DNA of 64,000 bases from the NCBI RefSeq assembly GCF_964340395.1, contig NC_135569.1:18336457-18400456 (forward strand), in the 5' to 3' direction. The translations under genes and the position numbers were made by a program. The stretch is from Glandiceps talaboti (Eukaryota > Hemichordata > Enteropneusta > Spengelidae). Of this stretch, positions 35,401-49,526 are shown piece after piece (positions within the stretch are counted from its first letter, which is position 1; each line of letters opens with the position of its first letter). The notes under the pieces are model-generated. The model made no database searches. It had not been told where the DNA came from and saw nothing but the letters and a program-made list of their open reading frames with translations.

Positions 35401-38400
35401 CTCTTGGTCATTGTCTGACTAACCAGTCTCTTGGTCAATGTCTGACTAACCAGTCTCTTGGCCATTGTCTGTCTAACCAGTCTCTTGGTCACTGTCTGTC
35501 TAACCAGTCTCTTGGTCATTGTCTGACTAACCAGTCTCTTGGTCATTGTCTGTCTAACCAGTCTCTTGGTCATTGTCTGACTAACCAGTCTCTTGGTCAT
35601 TGTCTGACTAACCAGTCTCTTGGTCACTGTCTGTCTAACCAGTCTCTTGGTCATTGTCTGTCTAACCAGTCTCTTGGTCATTGTCTGACTAACCAGTCTC
35701 TTGGTCATTGTCTGTCTAACCAGTCTCTTGGTCATTGTCTGACTAACCAGTCTCTTGGTCATTGTCTGACTAACCAGTCTCTTGGTCATTGTCTGACTAA
35801 CCAGTCTCTTGGTCATTGTCTGTCTAACCAGTCTCTTGGTCATTGTCTGACTAACCAGTCTCTTGGTCATTGTCTGTCTAACCAGTCTCTTGGTCATTGT
35901 CTGACTAACCAGTCTCTTGGCCATTGTCTGACTAACCAGTCTCTTGGCCATTGTCTGACTAACCAGTCTCTTGGTCAATGTCTGACTAACCAGTCTCTTG
36001 GTCAGTGTCTGTCTAACCAGTCTCTTGGTCATTGTCTGTCTAACCAGTCTCTTGGTCACTGTCTGTCTAACCAGTCTCTTGGTCATTGTCTGTCTAACCA
36101 GTCTCTTGGTCATTGTCTGTCTAACCAGTCTCTTGGTCATTGTCTGTCTAACCAGTCTCTTGGTCATTGTCTGACTAACCAGTCTCTTGGTCATTGTCTG
36201 ACTAACCAGTCTCTTGGTCATTGTCTGTCTAACCAGTCTCTTGGTCAGTGTCTGTCTAACCAGTCTCCTGGTCACTGTCTGTCTAACCAGTCTCTTGGTC
36301 ATTGTCTGTCTAACCAGTCTCTTGGTCATTGTCTGTCTAACCAGTCTCTTGGTCATTGTCTGACTAACCAGTCTCTTGGTCATTGTCTGTCTAACCAGTC
36401 TCTTGGTCATTGTCTGTCTAACCAGTCTCTCGGTCATTGTTTGTCTAACCAGTCTCTTGGTCAGTGTCTGACTAACCAGTCTCTTGGTCATTGTCTGACT
36501 AACCAGTCTCTTGGTCATTGTCTGTCTAACCAGTCTCTTGGTCAATGTCTGTCTAACCAGTCTCTTGGTCATTGTCTGTCTAACCAGTCTCTTGGTCACT
36601 GTCTGTCTAACCAGTCTCCTGGTCATTGTCTGTCTAACCAGTCTCTTGGTCATTGTCTGTCTAACCAGTCTCTTGGTCACTGTCTGTCTAACCAGTCTCT
36701 TGGTCATTGTCTGTCTAACCAGTCTCTTGGTCATTGTCTGTCTAACCAGTCTCTTGGTCATTGTCTGTCTAACCAGTCTCTTGGTCATTGTCTGACTAAC
36801 CAGTCTCTTGGTCATTGTCTGTCTAACCAGTCTCTTGGTCAGTGTCTGTCTAACCAGTCTCTTGGTCACTGTCTGTCTAACCAGTCTCTTGGTCATTGTC
36901 TGTCTAACCAGTCTCTTGGTCATTGTCTGTCTAACCAGTCTCTTGGTCAGTGTCTGTCTAACCAGTCTCTTGGTCAGTGTCTGTCTAACCAGTCTCTTGG
37001 TCAGTGTCTGACTAACCAGTCTCTTGGTCATTGTCTGACTAACCAGTCTCTTGGTCATTGTCTGACTAACCAGTCTCTTGGTCATTGTCTGTCTAACCAG
37101 TATCTTGGTCATTGTCTGTCTAACCAGTCTCTCGGTCATTGTTTGTCTAACCAGTCTCTTGGTCAGTGTCTGACTAACCAGTCTCTTGGTCATTGTCTGA
37201 CTAACCAGTCTCTTGGTCATTGTCTGTCTAACCAGTCTCTTGGTCAATGTCTGTCTAACCAGTCTCTTGGTCATTGTCTGTCTAACCAGTCTCTTGGTCA
37301 CTGTCTGTCTAACCAGTCTCCTGGTCATTGTCTGTCTAACCAGTCTCTTGGTCATTGTCTGTCTAACCAGTCTCTTGGTCACTGTCTGTCTAACCAGTCT
37401 CTTGGTCATTGTCTGTCTAACCAGTCTCTTGGTCATTGTCTGTCTAACCAGTCTCTTGGTCATTGTCTGTCTAACCAGTCTCTTGGTCATTGTCTGACTA
37501 ACCAGTCTCTTGGTCATTGTCTGACTAACCAGTCTCTTGGTCATTGTCTGTCTAACCAGTCTCTTGGTCAGTGTCTGTCTAACCAGTCTCTTGGTCACTG
37601 TCTGTCTAACCAGTCTCTTGGTCATTGTCTGTCTAACCAGTCTCTTGGTCATTGTCTGTCTAACCAGTCTCTTGGTCATTGTCTGTCTAACCAGTCTCTT
37701 GGTCAGTGTCTGTCTAACCAGTCTCTTGGTCAGTGTCTGACTAACCAGTCTCTTGGTCATTGTCTGACTAACCAGTCTCTTGGTCATTGTCTGACTAACC
37801 AGTCTCTTGGTCATTGTCTGACTAACCAGTCTCTTGGTCATTGTCTGACTAACCAGTCTCTTGGTCAGTGTCTATCTAACCAGTCTCTTGGTCATTGTCT
37901 GTCTAACCAGTCTCTTGGTCATTGTCTGACTAACCAGTCTCTTGGTCAGTGTCTATCTAACCAGTCTCTTGGTCAGTGTCTGACTAACCAGTCTCTTGGT
38001 CAGTGTCTGTCTAACCAGTCTCTTGGTCAATGTCTGTCTAACCAGTCTCTTGGTCATTGTCTGACTGACCAGTCTCTTGGTCATTGTCTGTCTAACCAGT
38101 CTCTTGGTCATTGTCTGTCTAACCAGTCTCTTGGTCATTGTCTGTCTAACCAGTCTCTTGGTCACTGTCTGTCTAACCAGTCTCTTGGTCAATGTCTGTC
38201 TAACCAGTCTCTTGGTCATTGTCTGTCTAACCAGTCTCTTGGTCAGTGTCTGACTAACCAGTCTCTTGGTCAATGTCTGAATAATCTGCAACTTACACAC
38301 AGTCTGCATTTATATTTATATATGTTCCCATTCTTACCTGTGGTGTGCATTTCTATTCTGTGATCTCTGAGTTCTGGTCTTGTCTTGAAAGCCCTTCCAC

Positions 38401-41400
38401 ATATTTCACACAATTCATTCTTCTCTGTTGTATGAGTTAGAAGATGCTCCTTTAATTTACTCAGCTTCACCCAACCCTTTCCACAGATCTCACAACTAAA
38501 AGGTCTGTAAAACAACCAACAATTTATCAAGTTTACTTGTCCTACGATTCTTTCAATAGGTCGGAGTCACACAAATAATAAAGTCTTCTTGAGTTATTTG
38601 TATTGAAAGAGTACAAAATAATGATAAATAGTATTGCATCCTTTTACATTTGATTGTGACAGCATTATGTATCAAAATAAAACAATCAACTCTCACTCAG
38701 TATGATGCCGTATCGTCAGTACAGTACAGTACAGAATAGTACAATACAATACAGTACATTACAGTACAGCACAATACAGTACAGCACAATACAATACAGT
38801 ACAATACAGTACAGTATAGTACAGTACAATACAGTACAGTACTGGACAGTACAGTACAGTACAGTACAGTACAGTACAGTACAGTACAGCACGGTACAGT
38901 ACAGCATAATACAGTACAGTACAGCACAATACAGTACAGTACTGTACAGTATATTTTATAACTCGCAATTATGTTTTACACAATATAATCTATGGTCAAC
39001 GATATACTAAAATATATTAACTACAAAACATGCATGTAAACAATAGTAAATTAACTAGGAATACAATTTATTCAATATAACTATAACTTTTCAATATAAC
39101 TATAACTTTTAAAAAAAAATAGTTTTACCATGTTTACTAGCAAAATTCCCCAGGCTGTAAGTGTTGGCAATAAACCTACCCTTACTCCTCAACTATGAAT
39201 ATTGAATTCAAGCATTATTTATTGAATCACATTTATTTTGACTTTCAAATAAAGCATGGACTTCACTGCAAAATAATGAATTATGCTATATGTATTCTTC
39301 TTAATGGAAGGGGAGTTTCTATACTTGCTTCTTGTCTTTATCAAACAGTAATAATTTGAACATGAATGAGAAAGCATGGTAGGACGGTTGTTATCTGAGG
39401 ACGCAGGATGAGAAAGCATGGTGGGGGGGGGGTGTTATCTGAGGACGCAGGACGAGAAAGCATGGTGGGGGGGGGTGTTATCTGAGGATGAGAAAGCATA
39501 GGGGTGTTATCTGAGGATGAGAAAGCATGGTGGGGAGGGTGTTATCTGAGGATGAGAAAGCATGGTGGGGAGGGTGTTATCTGAGGATGAGAAAGCGTGG
39601 TGGGACGGTTGTTATCTGAGGATGAGAAAGCATGGTGGGGATGGTGTTATCTGAGGATGAGAAAGCATGGTGGGGGGGGGGGTTATCTGAGGATGAGAAA
39701 GCATGGTGGGGAGGGTGTTATCTGAGGATGAGAAAGCATGGTGGGGATGGTGTTATCTGAGGATGAGAAAGCATGGTGGGGGGGGTTATCTGAGGATGAG
39801 AAAGCATGGTGGGACGGTTGTTATCTGAGGATGAGAAAGCATGGTGGGGATGGTGTTATATGAGGATGAGAAAGCATGGTGGGGGGGGGGGGGTTATCTG
39901 AGGATGAGAAAGCATGGTGGGGAGGGTGTTATCTGAGGATGAGAAAGCATGGTGGGGAGGGTGTTATCTGAGGACGCAGGACGAGAAAGCATGGTGGGGG
40001 GGGGTTATCTGAGGATGATAAAGCATGGTGGGGAGGGTGTTATCTGAGGATGAGAAAGCATGGTGGGGAGGGTGTTATCTGAGGATGAGAAAGCATGGGG
40101 GGGGGGTGTTATCTGAGGATGGTTTGTACTCACCTATCATCTGTATGTACTCTCTGATAATGATATGTCATAGTAGTTTCTGATGCATAGGCCTTATTAC
40201 AGTTAGTCACTGGACACACAAATGCACGGTTTGGATCAATTTCATGAACTTCCTTCAGATGTGCACCACGGTCCTCTGAGGAAATGAAGAGGAGAAACAG
40301 TGTGGATTATACATATGTACCAGTGATTACTTGCACCAGTATGCTAGTTGTTTTTGGACTGCAGTGCTATATGAACGCAGTATTGTATACCTCTACCTGT
40401 ATAATGATAGTTTCAAGTGTTGCATGCTCCAGATGACAAACTCATTAGAGTGCTTTCTGAACTCTTGAAAGGTGATTATGTTTCATGTGTACTGTCATTT
40501 GCAGTGATGCAATCATAGATAGCCACATGATAGTGTAAAAGGTACTTCAAGGAACAGTCTTTAGCCTGTGATTTAACATGAAATACACTTTCAAAATAAA
40601 CTCTTTAGAAACTTTGCATTCCATTCTCAGTTAAAATGAAGAAGAACAAATCTGGGGTCACTGTCTAAATGTAAACGGCAAGCCCGTCAAGAATTTGGCA
40701 CCGAGCGATCCTCAAGGCTATTAAAGTTATAAAACGGAGATTTTGAAGGTACAAGTAGTTTAAATAAATGAGGTAATGTCTACTACGACTCCGAGTATCA
40801 TAAAACGTCACTCGCAGTGGAAGAAAAACTGTTGACGTGAGTTCGTCAAGTACCATTATTTATACCGTAGTTTTGTAACACTCCTTACAATTTGTATAAA
40901 ATTCCCGATGTCGTACGGTGTCGTGGTGTGGAAATTTAATTTCAGGGAAAAGGTTAACTTTTTTTATTGTGTGTCTTCAACGAAACACCAACAACAATTG
41001 CGTAGCAATGCCTAATACATGAACAGGAATATGGCTTCAAATCAGAACGTAGCCCATATTTGAGTCAAAACACGAACACCAACTGCATAGAGCAAGGGCT
41101 TCGAATCCAAACCAGAAAGTATACTATGTAATGTCGAGAACGACACGCGTACCATATTAAAAGATTAAACCAAAGTCTCCACCCGTAGATGAATAATAGA
41201 TGACATGACACCTTTATCGCAGGAAACAAACATGTTTCTATCTGTAGCATTTCATGACCCTCCTAAAATACCCGATTTTCTTCATGTCTGTAGCAAAGCA
41301 ACGTACACAACCAAATGGCAAGGATTGAGTAACATATTTGCAAGTCACAGAAAAAAGCTGTTGCAATGTCTGTTGAATTTGAAAGCTTTTGTCGGGCGGA

Positions 41401-44400
41401 AGGAGTCCAATTGTGTAAATTAGCATTTTTCTGTGTTCTTTATTTTGTATACTGTGTGAAGTTCAAAGCTATTTAACTTTGCGTCAGAACGTCCCAGCTG
41501 TGTCAAATTTGGAGACAATACTCGGAGACAGTGTGTCGAAAAAAAGCTCCTCCGGATTGTTTAGTTTTTGAGGGAATCAAGAGATATTGCGTTGAGAAGT
41601 GTGAAAGCAGTAATTTATGCAAAAAACACAAAAATACAACTTTGGTATGATTATAACAAGACAATGAGAGACAAAATAAAAAATCCGGAGGAAGGCTTTT
41701 TTGTTTATGTACATAGCTTTCATTTAAAGTTGAAAAGAGGACTATATTCAACTGTTTGTAAAAGTTAAATAGCTTTAAGTGAAAATTGTCAAAAAACACA
41801 GTTTTTGGGTATAGATCAATAATATGGTTAAAAATGTAAAAAATCACCACAAAAACCACAACTTCATACAAAGACTCGACATAATTAATGAAAAAAATGG
41901 TGTATTTATCTTGTCTGAAATGTGATGGAGGAAAAATGAGCTGACGAACCTGTATCTCAACCTTAAACATGAAACTGGCCTATATAAAACGGATTGTGAT
42001 TAATCTATGCAAATGCGGGAAATTCAAACTGCTGTATGGAGCACTAGCTTCGAGGTCTTGTTTTCAGCATTTTTTCTGTGCTCCGAGAAACACACAGGTC
42101 ATGAAGCATGCACGAATTGTTTGTGAATGTGGAAGGATGGTAACTTGATACACAAATTAGTTGAAAATCTGTTTGTTTCACTGAACTTAAAAACCTTTCA
42201 AAATGAGACAAAGGCTCCTGCAAACGGCCGTTAGATTGTGTGTCACTCACAGCATTATTGAAATATCCGACATTTGCATGTGGTGTTTACTCCCATGATA
42301 AGAGCTTCCCTATCTCACATTTGAAGTAGGTGTGAATTACCAATAGCAGACACTCATCTTGTCTGTGATCGGACAGAGATGCATCCAAGTAAGGCGTTAT
42401 ACTTATTGTAGACATTACCTCATTTACTTGTACGTGCAACTCTCAGTTTTAAAATATCCAACATAGCTTTGCCGATTATCTGATGCCAAATTCTATAGAC
42501 GGGTTCACTGTTTAGATATGTTGAGATTCATACACAAATATAAACAACACTGCACTCTACTACGCATGTACATAACGGTGTGTGATCTCTTCAATGAAAG
42601 ATAACGAATTGGGTGATGAGCCAACCCAGCCTATAATTGAGCATGATTGGAACCACATATTTCTTTACTAGGCCTTGCATGACAAATTTTGGGTACATAT
42701 TATACTTTCTGAAGGGGGTGACTGCATGTTGCGTCATGGGTGTAAGAACAATAGAATGATTGAAATGTATAGAAATGTCCTATCACCGTATAAAAAGTAA
42801 ATGAATAGAAGTATGTGTTCATTTTCTTGAACCACTATTCATAATGTAACAAGCCTAGGCCTAGTTGTTGGTAATTTGTTTACCGGCAAATTTTGTAGTT
42901 TTGCACTGTAGACTAAATATCCTGACTGACATACTGTGGACTGATGTACTGACTCCAAATTTATCTAAACATATGATATGAAGACACAATGTTGTTGACG
43001 TTAATTTGAACGACACTTCCTTTAGATAACAATGGACGACCATTCACATGAGAAGCACAAATTTGATAGGTTGTTGTATATGATGACCTATGTCGGCAAG
43101 CCTTTCATTTTGGCACAATTTTGCAATTTTCTGGTTTTTCATTGGCTACTCCTGTTTCCATGACATTGGTGATTTTAAAGAGCTTAGTTCAACGTCTCTC
43201 CTCAAATCGTGACAGTTTGACGAAGTACAGCAGATGGCTACACAACGGAGAACCACTGGTTTCAGTATGAGTACAAGGCAAATAACTCATTTCTCTTCTC
43301 CGGCTAGTAAGCCATGTACGATTTGTTGTACTGTCAGACTGGGCGTCCGATACAATCGTGAGTTTGTAGCAAGTACTGAAGTAGGTTACAACATGGACTA
43401 TCTCAATAGAGTCATGGTTACAACAAGCCAAGATTGGCTGATTCAAGTGAGATCACGTGATAATCTTAATAGAGTCATGGTTACAACAAGCCAAGATTGG
43501 CTGATTCAAGTGAGTTCACGTGATAATCTTAATTCCATTCACAACTTGTAGTTATTATAATGAAAGATACAAATGTACATGTCACTTTACAATCATTTTT
43601 TCTATGGGTCTACCAGATAACCATGTCTATGTTTTTTCACTGGAATTTCATTCATAATGCACTACTGGCCTTTAAGGATGTGTGTGCAACTTGAACTTGC
43701 CTTTTGTCTTGAAGGTTAGTATGCACTCCTGTTCAGTACATTTGAAAGGGTTTTCTTTGGGATGATACTTCTGGATATGGTTTTCAAGTCCGGCCTGAGT
43801 CAGTCTCTTACCACAGTAGTCACATTTGAAAGTTGGCTTACGTTGAAGACCTGACAAGTTAGAAAAAAATTATGAACACATTATATGAGTGTGCATTGAA
43901 CACCTCCGCTCTTACAGAACTACATTCATCATAAGAAAGATGTTGAAACACATTTATTTGGAAGATTTCCATATCTAGACAAGTTTATTCCCCAAGATTT
44001 CTCTTCCTTCAACCACAGAAAATATGACTGACTAAGGGGGCTTGTCACTACAAATTGATAGGCAAATTCAAGATTTTGAAGAAAAAAAATTTAAATCTTA
44101 TTTGCACATCACTTATCGGATCACTTTCTCATGCACAAATTCCGAACAAGATACCTTTAGAAACACACCATTCAATATCATGCCAATCTGCCCAGTTGTT
44201 TTTGAATATTAGCCTTTCACCAAAAATCAAACTTTGTGACCAAATTCCACATGGACGATGAAATAATTGTCATTTAAGCAATAGTCAAACTAGACGACCT
44301 AAGTAATGTCCCCACCACATACCAAGAAGGTACATACAACTAGACACCCTAAGTAATGTCCCTACCACATACCAAGGTTATTGGTCTGGTGATTTCTCAT

Positions 44401-47400
44401 TTCTAATTTACATACAACTAGACACCTTAAGTAATGTCCCCACCACATACCAAGGTTATTGGTCTGGTGATTTCTCATTTCTAATTTACATACAACTAGA
44501 CACCTTAAGTAATGTCCCCACCACTGGACTGTTTGTTTCACACCATGGCTTTTTCCTGATGTATTTGATTTCATCTGCAAGCAGACTTGAATGTCTACAC
44601 ATTATACAATGGCTGTATCATGATGAAAAATAATTTTTGGTTCTGTGCAATATTATTTTTCATCATGTTACACTCTACATAATGTGTGCAGCTACATAAA
44701 CAATTAGTTATTATTCCTTGATATTTTTCTTCATTCAGCCAAGGAAAATACAAGTAAACCAAGAGGCCTTGTCACTAGTCAAGTAGTGACAAAACCATAA
44801 GTATTTTCTGCTGAAAGAAAGGATCAAATATACATGTAATTATAACTTCCTAATTCACATTTTAAAAAAAATTATGAAGCAATTAGGAACGTTTTGATAT
44901 TTGAAGCACTATAGAACCAGTGACATAGACACAGGTTGTCATGACGTCATGACCAGGGTATATACATTTGTAATCCATATTGTCATGACGTCATGACCAG
45001 GGTATATACATTTGTAATCCATATTGTCATGACAGAATGACCAGGGTATATACATTTGTAATCCATATTGTCATGACAGAATGACCAGGGTATATACATT
45101 TGTAATCCATATTGTCATGACAGAATGACCAGGGTATATACATTTGTAATCCATATTGTCATGACAGAATGACCAGGGTATATACATTTGTAATCCATAT
45201 TGTCATGACAGAATGACCAGGGTATATACATTTGTAATCCATATTGTCATGACAGAATGACCAGGGTATATACATTTGTAATCCATATTGTCATGACAGA
45301 ATGACCAGGGTATATACATTTGTAATCCATATTGTCATGACAGAATGACCAGGGTATATACATTTGTAATCCATATTGTCATGACAGAATGACCAGGGTA
45401 TATACATTTGTAATCCATATTGTCATGACAGAATGACCAGGGTATATACATTTGTAATCCATATTGTCATGACAGAATGACCAGGGTATATACATTTGTA
45501 ATCCATAGTTTCTGTTTGAAGATAATAACTGAGGACTTGTGTATGGTATAATCCAATTCACACATATACTTCAAGATTTGCAAAATCAAGAGCGTCATTA
45601 CAAACTATGTACTGTAATCTGTATATGATAATACTATAGGCAACAAAACTATGTACCGGGTACTGTAATCTGTATATGATAATACTATAGGCAACAAAAC
45701 TATGTACCGGGTACTGTAATCTGTATATGATAATACTATAGGCAACAAAACTATGTACTGTAATCTGTATATGATAATACTATAGGCAACAAAACTATGT
45801 ACCGGGTACTGTAATCTGTATATGATAATACTATAAGCAACAAAACTATGTACTGTAATCTGTATATGATAATACTATAGGCAACAAAACTATGTACTGG
45901 GTACTGTAATCTGTATATGATAATACTATAGGCAACAAAACTATGTACCGGGTACTGTAATCTGTATATGATAATACTATAGGCAACAAAACTATGTACC
46001 GGGTACTGTAATCTGTATATGATAATACTACATTGTATACATGTATGCAACAAAACTGTCCCAAAAAAATGCTACAAATTACAATTCCAGCTTTTACAGC
46101 TTTTGTAAAGAACAAAATGTCAAAATTGAAATGTAAACCATACAAAGTAGTAACATCAATAATAAATTGGAGAATATTTTTCTTACCATCACCAAACATC
46201 TTTTCATGTTTCTCCAACATCTGCATAGAACGAAAGGCCTTATGACAGTTATCACAGCGGAATTTTTCAGCTTGTAGTCTTTGGAGCCTTGTTAGCTCTT
46301 CATGGCTTCTCATATGTTCTTCATATGGAGTGACAAACTTGAATGCTTCATAACAGATATGGCAGACAAATATTGCAATATTAGCTGTCGAATGTTTCTC
46401 TCGATGAGCCTCCATCCATGAAACTGTTTGAAATGGCCTATCACAATATTCACAAAGGTATTTAAGTGTTTCATCCATGGTTAGAGGTACACAATCCTCT
46501 TTCATCTTTTTCTGCTTCTCATGAGTGTTTATGTGTTCTTTCATTTCTTCAAGAGTGACAAAACTTTTGTTACAAGGGATGCACAAATACAAGTCACCCT
46601 CAATGTCTCTGTGCTTTGCTCTGATGTGTGCAACTAATTCTCCTAAGGTAGCATATTTGTCATCACAGTTAAAAGCACAACACCCAAAGTCCTTTTCTGT
46701 AAAGTGTCTCTTCTGGTGTTCAATCAATGCCTGTTTTTTTAAGAACTTCCTTCCACATTCTTCACATTCATGCTTGTACTCATTATAAACATGTCTTCGT
46801 CTCCGTTTACGCCGACCTCTTCTCAAAACTCGTTTTGGGGGAAGTGCTTCAGCCTTATCCTCCTCATCTTCTTCTCCCTCCTCATTGGCTGAGCCCTCCC
46901 CTCCATCTTCTTCTTCTTCCTCACCAGTGTCTTCAACATTTAACTGTGAGTGTGTATAACCAGTGCCACATTCTTGCCTGTGTTTCATGAATGACTGCGA
47001 TGACACAAATACTTTACCACATTGTGAACAACGATGTGAACGTTTCCCAGACAACTCTAAGTGAGATAAATCAAGTTTGGCTCTTGTTCTATATTTACGT
47101 CTTTTGGCAGGTGGATCTGAGGTAGCTTCTGCTTGTTTTGATTTTGTCATATTACTGTTTTCACTCTCTATTGTGAAATCACCTGCTCCTAGTTCAGACA
47201 CACCAGATATGCTGTTTTCAGGAGTTGAACTTTCATTTAGAAGTGTAGATAATGCATCACCTGCATCTTGAGCTCCCATACCGTTTTGATTCTCCAACAT
47301 CACTTTCCCCAGCAAAGCATACTCAACACCAGTCGCAATGTCTTTTGTTGCCTGTAAAAATATGAAAATGAATTATTGATTATTTCAAATCGAAATAAAG

Positions 47401-49491
47401 TGATAACATACAGTAAATTGTTGCAAACATTAGATGCGATATTACAGTATCCCTGTAGTAACAGTTATACACACGGTTCAAGGAAGAAACTCTTTGACTT
47501 GCATACATGTAGATTATAACATACAAGCAGTTCAAAGGTTGTTTTTGCACTGAGCTTTCAATCTGTGTTCTTCTTGAACTTGTTGTACATTATAATCTGT
47601 GTATAAAGTCAAACAATGAACATTTTTGGTCCAAGTACTCTTTATCTATATATAGCTCAACATATATATTGTCAAAAGTTGCCTTCAAAGTGCCAGCTTT
47701 GTCAGGACCATTATGTCTACCTAGCTCTGTACTATATTGCTAACACTGTGTCACAATCTCCTTTAGCAAGTAAAAGTGGAGTCTGAAAACAGGTTTAGGC
47801 TTTATTACATATATCTTTGGCCCAGATTTCTTCAATCTGGAAAACAATACTATATCTGAGATGTACATTATTTATGTGATGTAAGTATCTTAAACTTGAA
47901 GTGAACAAGTTTCAGTTCACCACGCATACAGTTACATTTGTGTGCAACAACCATTCACATACACATCCTGTGTGTTCACTTTGAAAGGACCAACATGGTA
48001 CATGGGGTATACAGTATGCTAACACATCCTGTACATAGGGTATACAGTATGCTAACACATCCTGTACATGGGGTATACAGTATGCTAACACATCCTGTAC
48101 ATGGGGTATACAGTATGCTAACACATCCTGTACATGGGGTATACAGTACGCTATAAACACATCCTCAATCCAATAAAGTTGACATTAGATTTTCAAATCA
48201 TGATGGAGGACGAACTAAATGTGAGTCAGTACTCCTAGCAGACAACATTTGTACTCCACTACAACCCATAACACCAAAGTAAAGCATGTTCTGTGTGCCA
48301 CAATTGTTTATAGCATCCATATCAAGTGTAAAAGTATACTGTTTCAATTGCTAACTGACCACTCAGAAAGGCCACATGCTAGGCTTGTAAATAAAGCAGC
48401 TGAAACAGTATACTTTTACTCTTGATATGAATGGTATAAATAAGTGTAGCACATAGAGAAAGTGTTTTACTTCAGTCTTACTCATTGTATTTAAGGGACA
48501 AATTTGAAAAGACAAACCTCAAAGAAGAAGTGATCACCGCCATCTAGCACTCTCATATTTTGCTCTGTTTCTACATTGGTAGACTTAAAATATCTCATCC
48601 AGGGTGGCAAAGCTGGGTCACTGCATTCAATGGCATATCCAGGACTACCCTCACCATTTGATAGCTGTACACAAATGATAGCAAAGATATCATTGATGAA
48701 GTCAGTCTACGAAATCGATTTATGTATCATATTTAATTACATCATTTGAATGTAGACATGCAATATTGAACACCCTGCTGCCAGGCAGATGAATCTTATA
48801 TTACTGGATACAAGTCAACAAGTAGTACATGTATATCATCTGAATACAAAGTTTTACAACATGCTCTCAAATTTGGGCTATCTATCTATTATTGTTATTT
48901 AATTATTATTTTAGTTCTTAAAGAAACATTCTACACTATGTCTCAGCACATTTACAACAAACTAACAGCTAAAAATGAAAAACAATACATTATCTACAAA
49001 AACACAGAAAAACCCCACCCATTTTACAGAAAAACCCCACCCATAAAATGTCTTGGAAGACAGGGCACAAATGACGTACAAAATTGCTGGTTAAAAGTTC
49101 TTTCAACTACATGTACAAAGGATAAAAATTCAGAAGACATCTAGTAGATTAAAACAAATTACTCTACCCATTCAATAATCATAATCACAAAAATCAAAAT
49201 GCATTTGCTACATGAGTGTTCATTCTTCATGTAAGAAAACAATTTATAGTCCCAACCAAATAAGGAGTTGGGACTTTTGGGTTGGATATGATCCACTTTG
49301 CTCATGTTGGCCAGATTACAATTCAATCATTATGTACAAATGCCTACATGTATATTGGGACAGCAATACTTTCAAGTTCTTTGCCTCTTCTCAATTCATA
49401 AAGGTGGCCGTGTGAGGAAAACACCACATTACCAAATGTACACACACAAAATATACATGTAAAGGGAAAATACCTGATGTGAAATACAATA

Positions 49492-49526
<35 letters not shown>

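Larger units (their letters stand above)
40276..43700 (-). other. PRDM intron with GC donor
   Basis: A 3.4-kb intron starting with GCAAGT and ending in CAG. It contains a foldback element (41456-41785) and, at 43405-43532, a 63-bp tandem duplication. Several short frames here have no family resemblance. Confidence 0.75.
43851..46186 (-). other. PRDM intron with three minisatellites
   Basis: A 2.3-kb GT-AG intron (donor GATG|GTAAGA). It contains a 78-bp, a 44-bp and a 51-bp array with short unique spacers. No exon is recognised between them. Confidence 0.8.
47352..48517 (-). other. PRDM intron
   Basis: A 1.2-kb GT-AG intron (donor GAG|GTTTGT). It contains a 33-bp minisatellite and a long hairpin (48298-48450). 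Confidence 0.8.

Noticed and set aside
34557-38363. 1268-codon plus-strand frame of NQSLGHCLT repeats
   Set aside because: It is the 27-bp satellite read in one frame, located in an intron of the minus-strand PRDM gene, with an equally long frame on the other strand.
45846-46186. C-terminal extension of the large PRDM exon into the intron
   Set aside because: The frame runs past a good donor (GATG|GTAAGA) into the 51-bp minisatellite. The next finger exon joins in frame, so splicing is preferred.
48298-48450. A confident microRNA gene
   Set aside because: The stem is suitable, but the loop is long and no seed family can be recognised. It is kept only as a hairpin.
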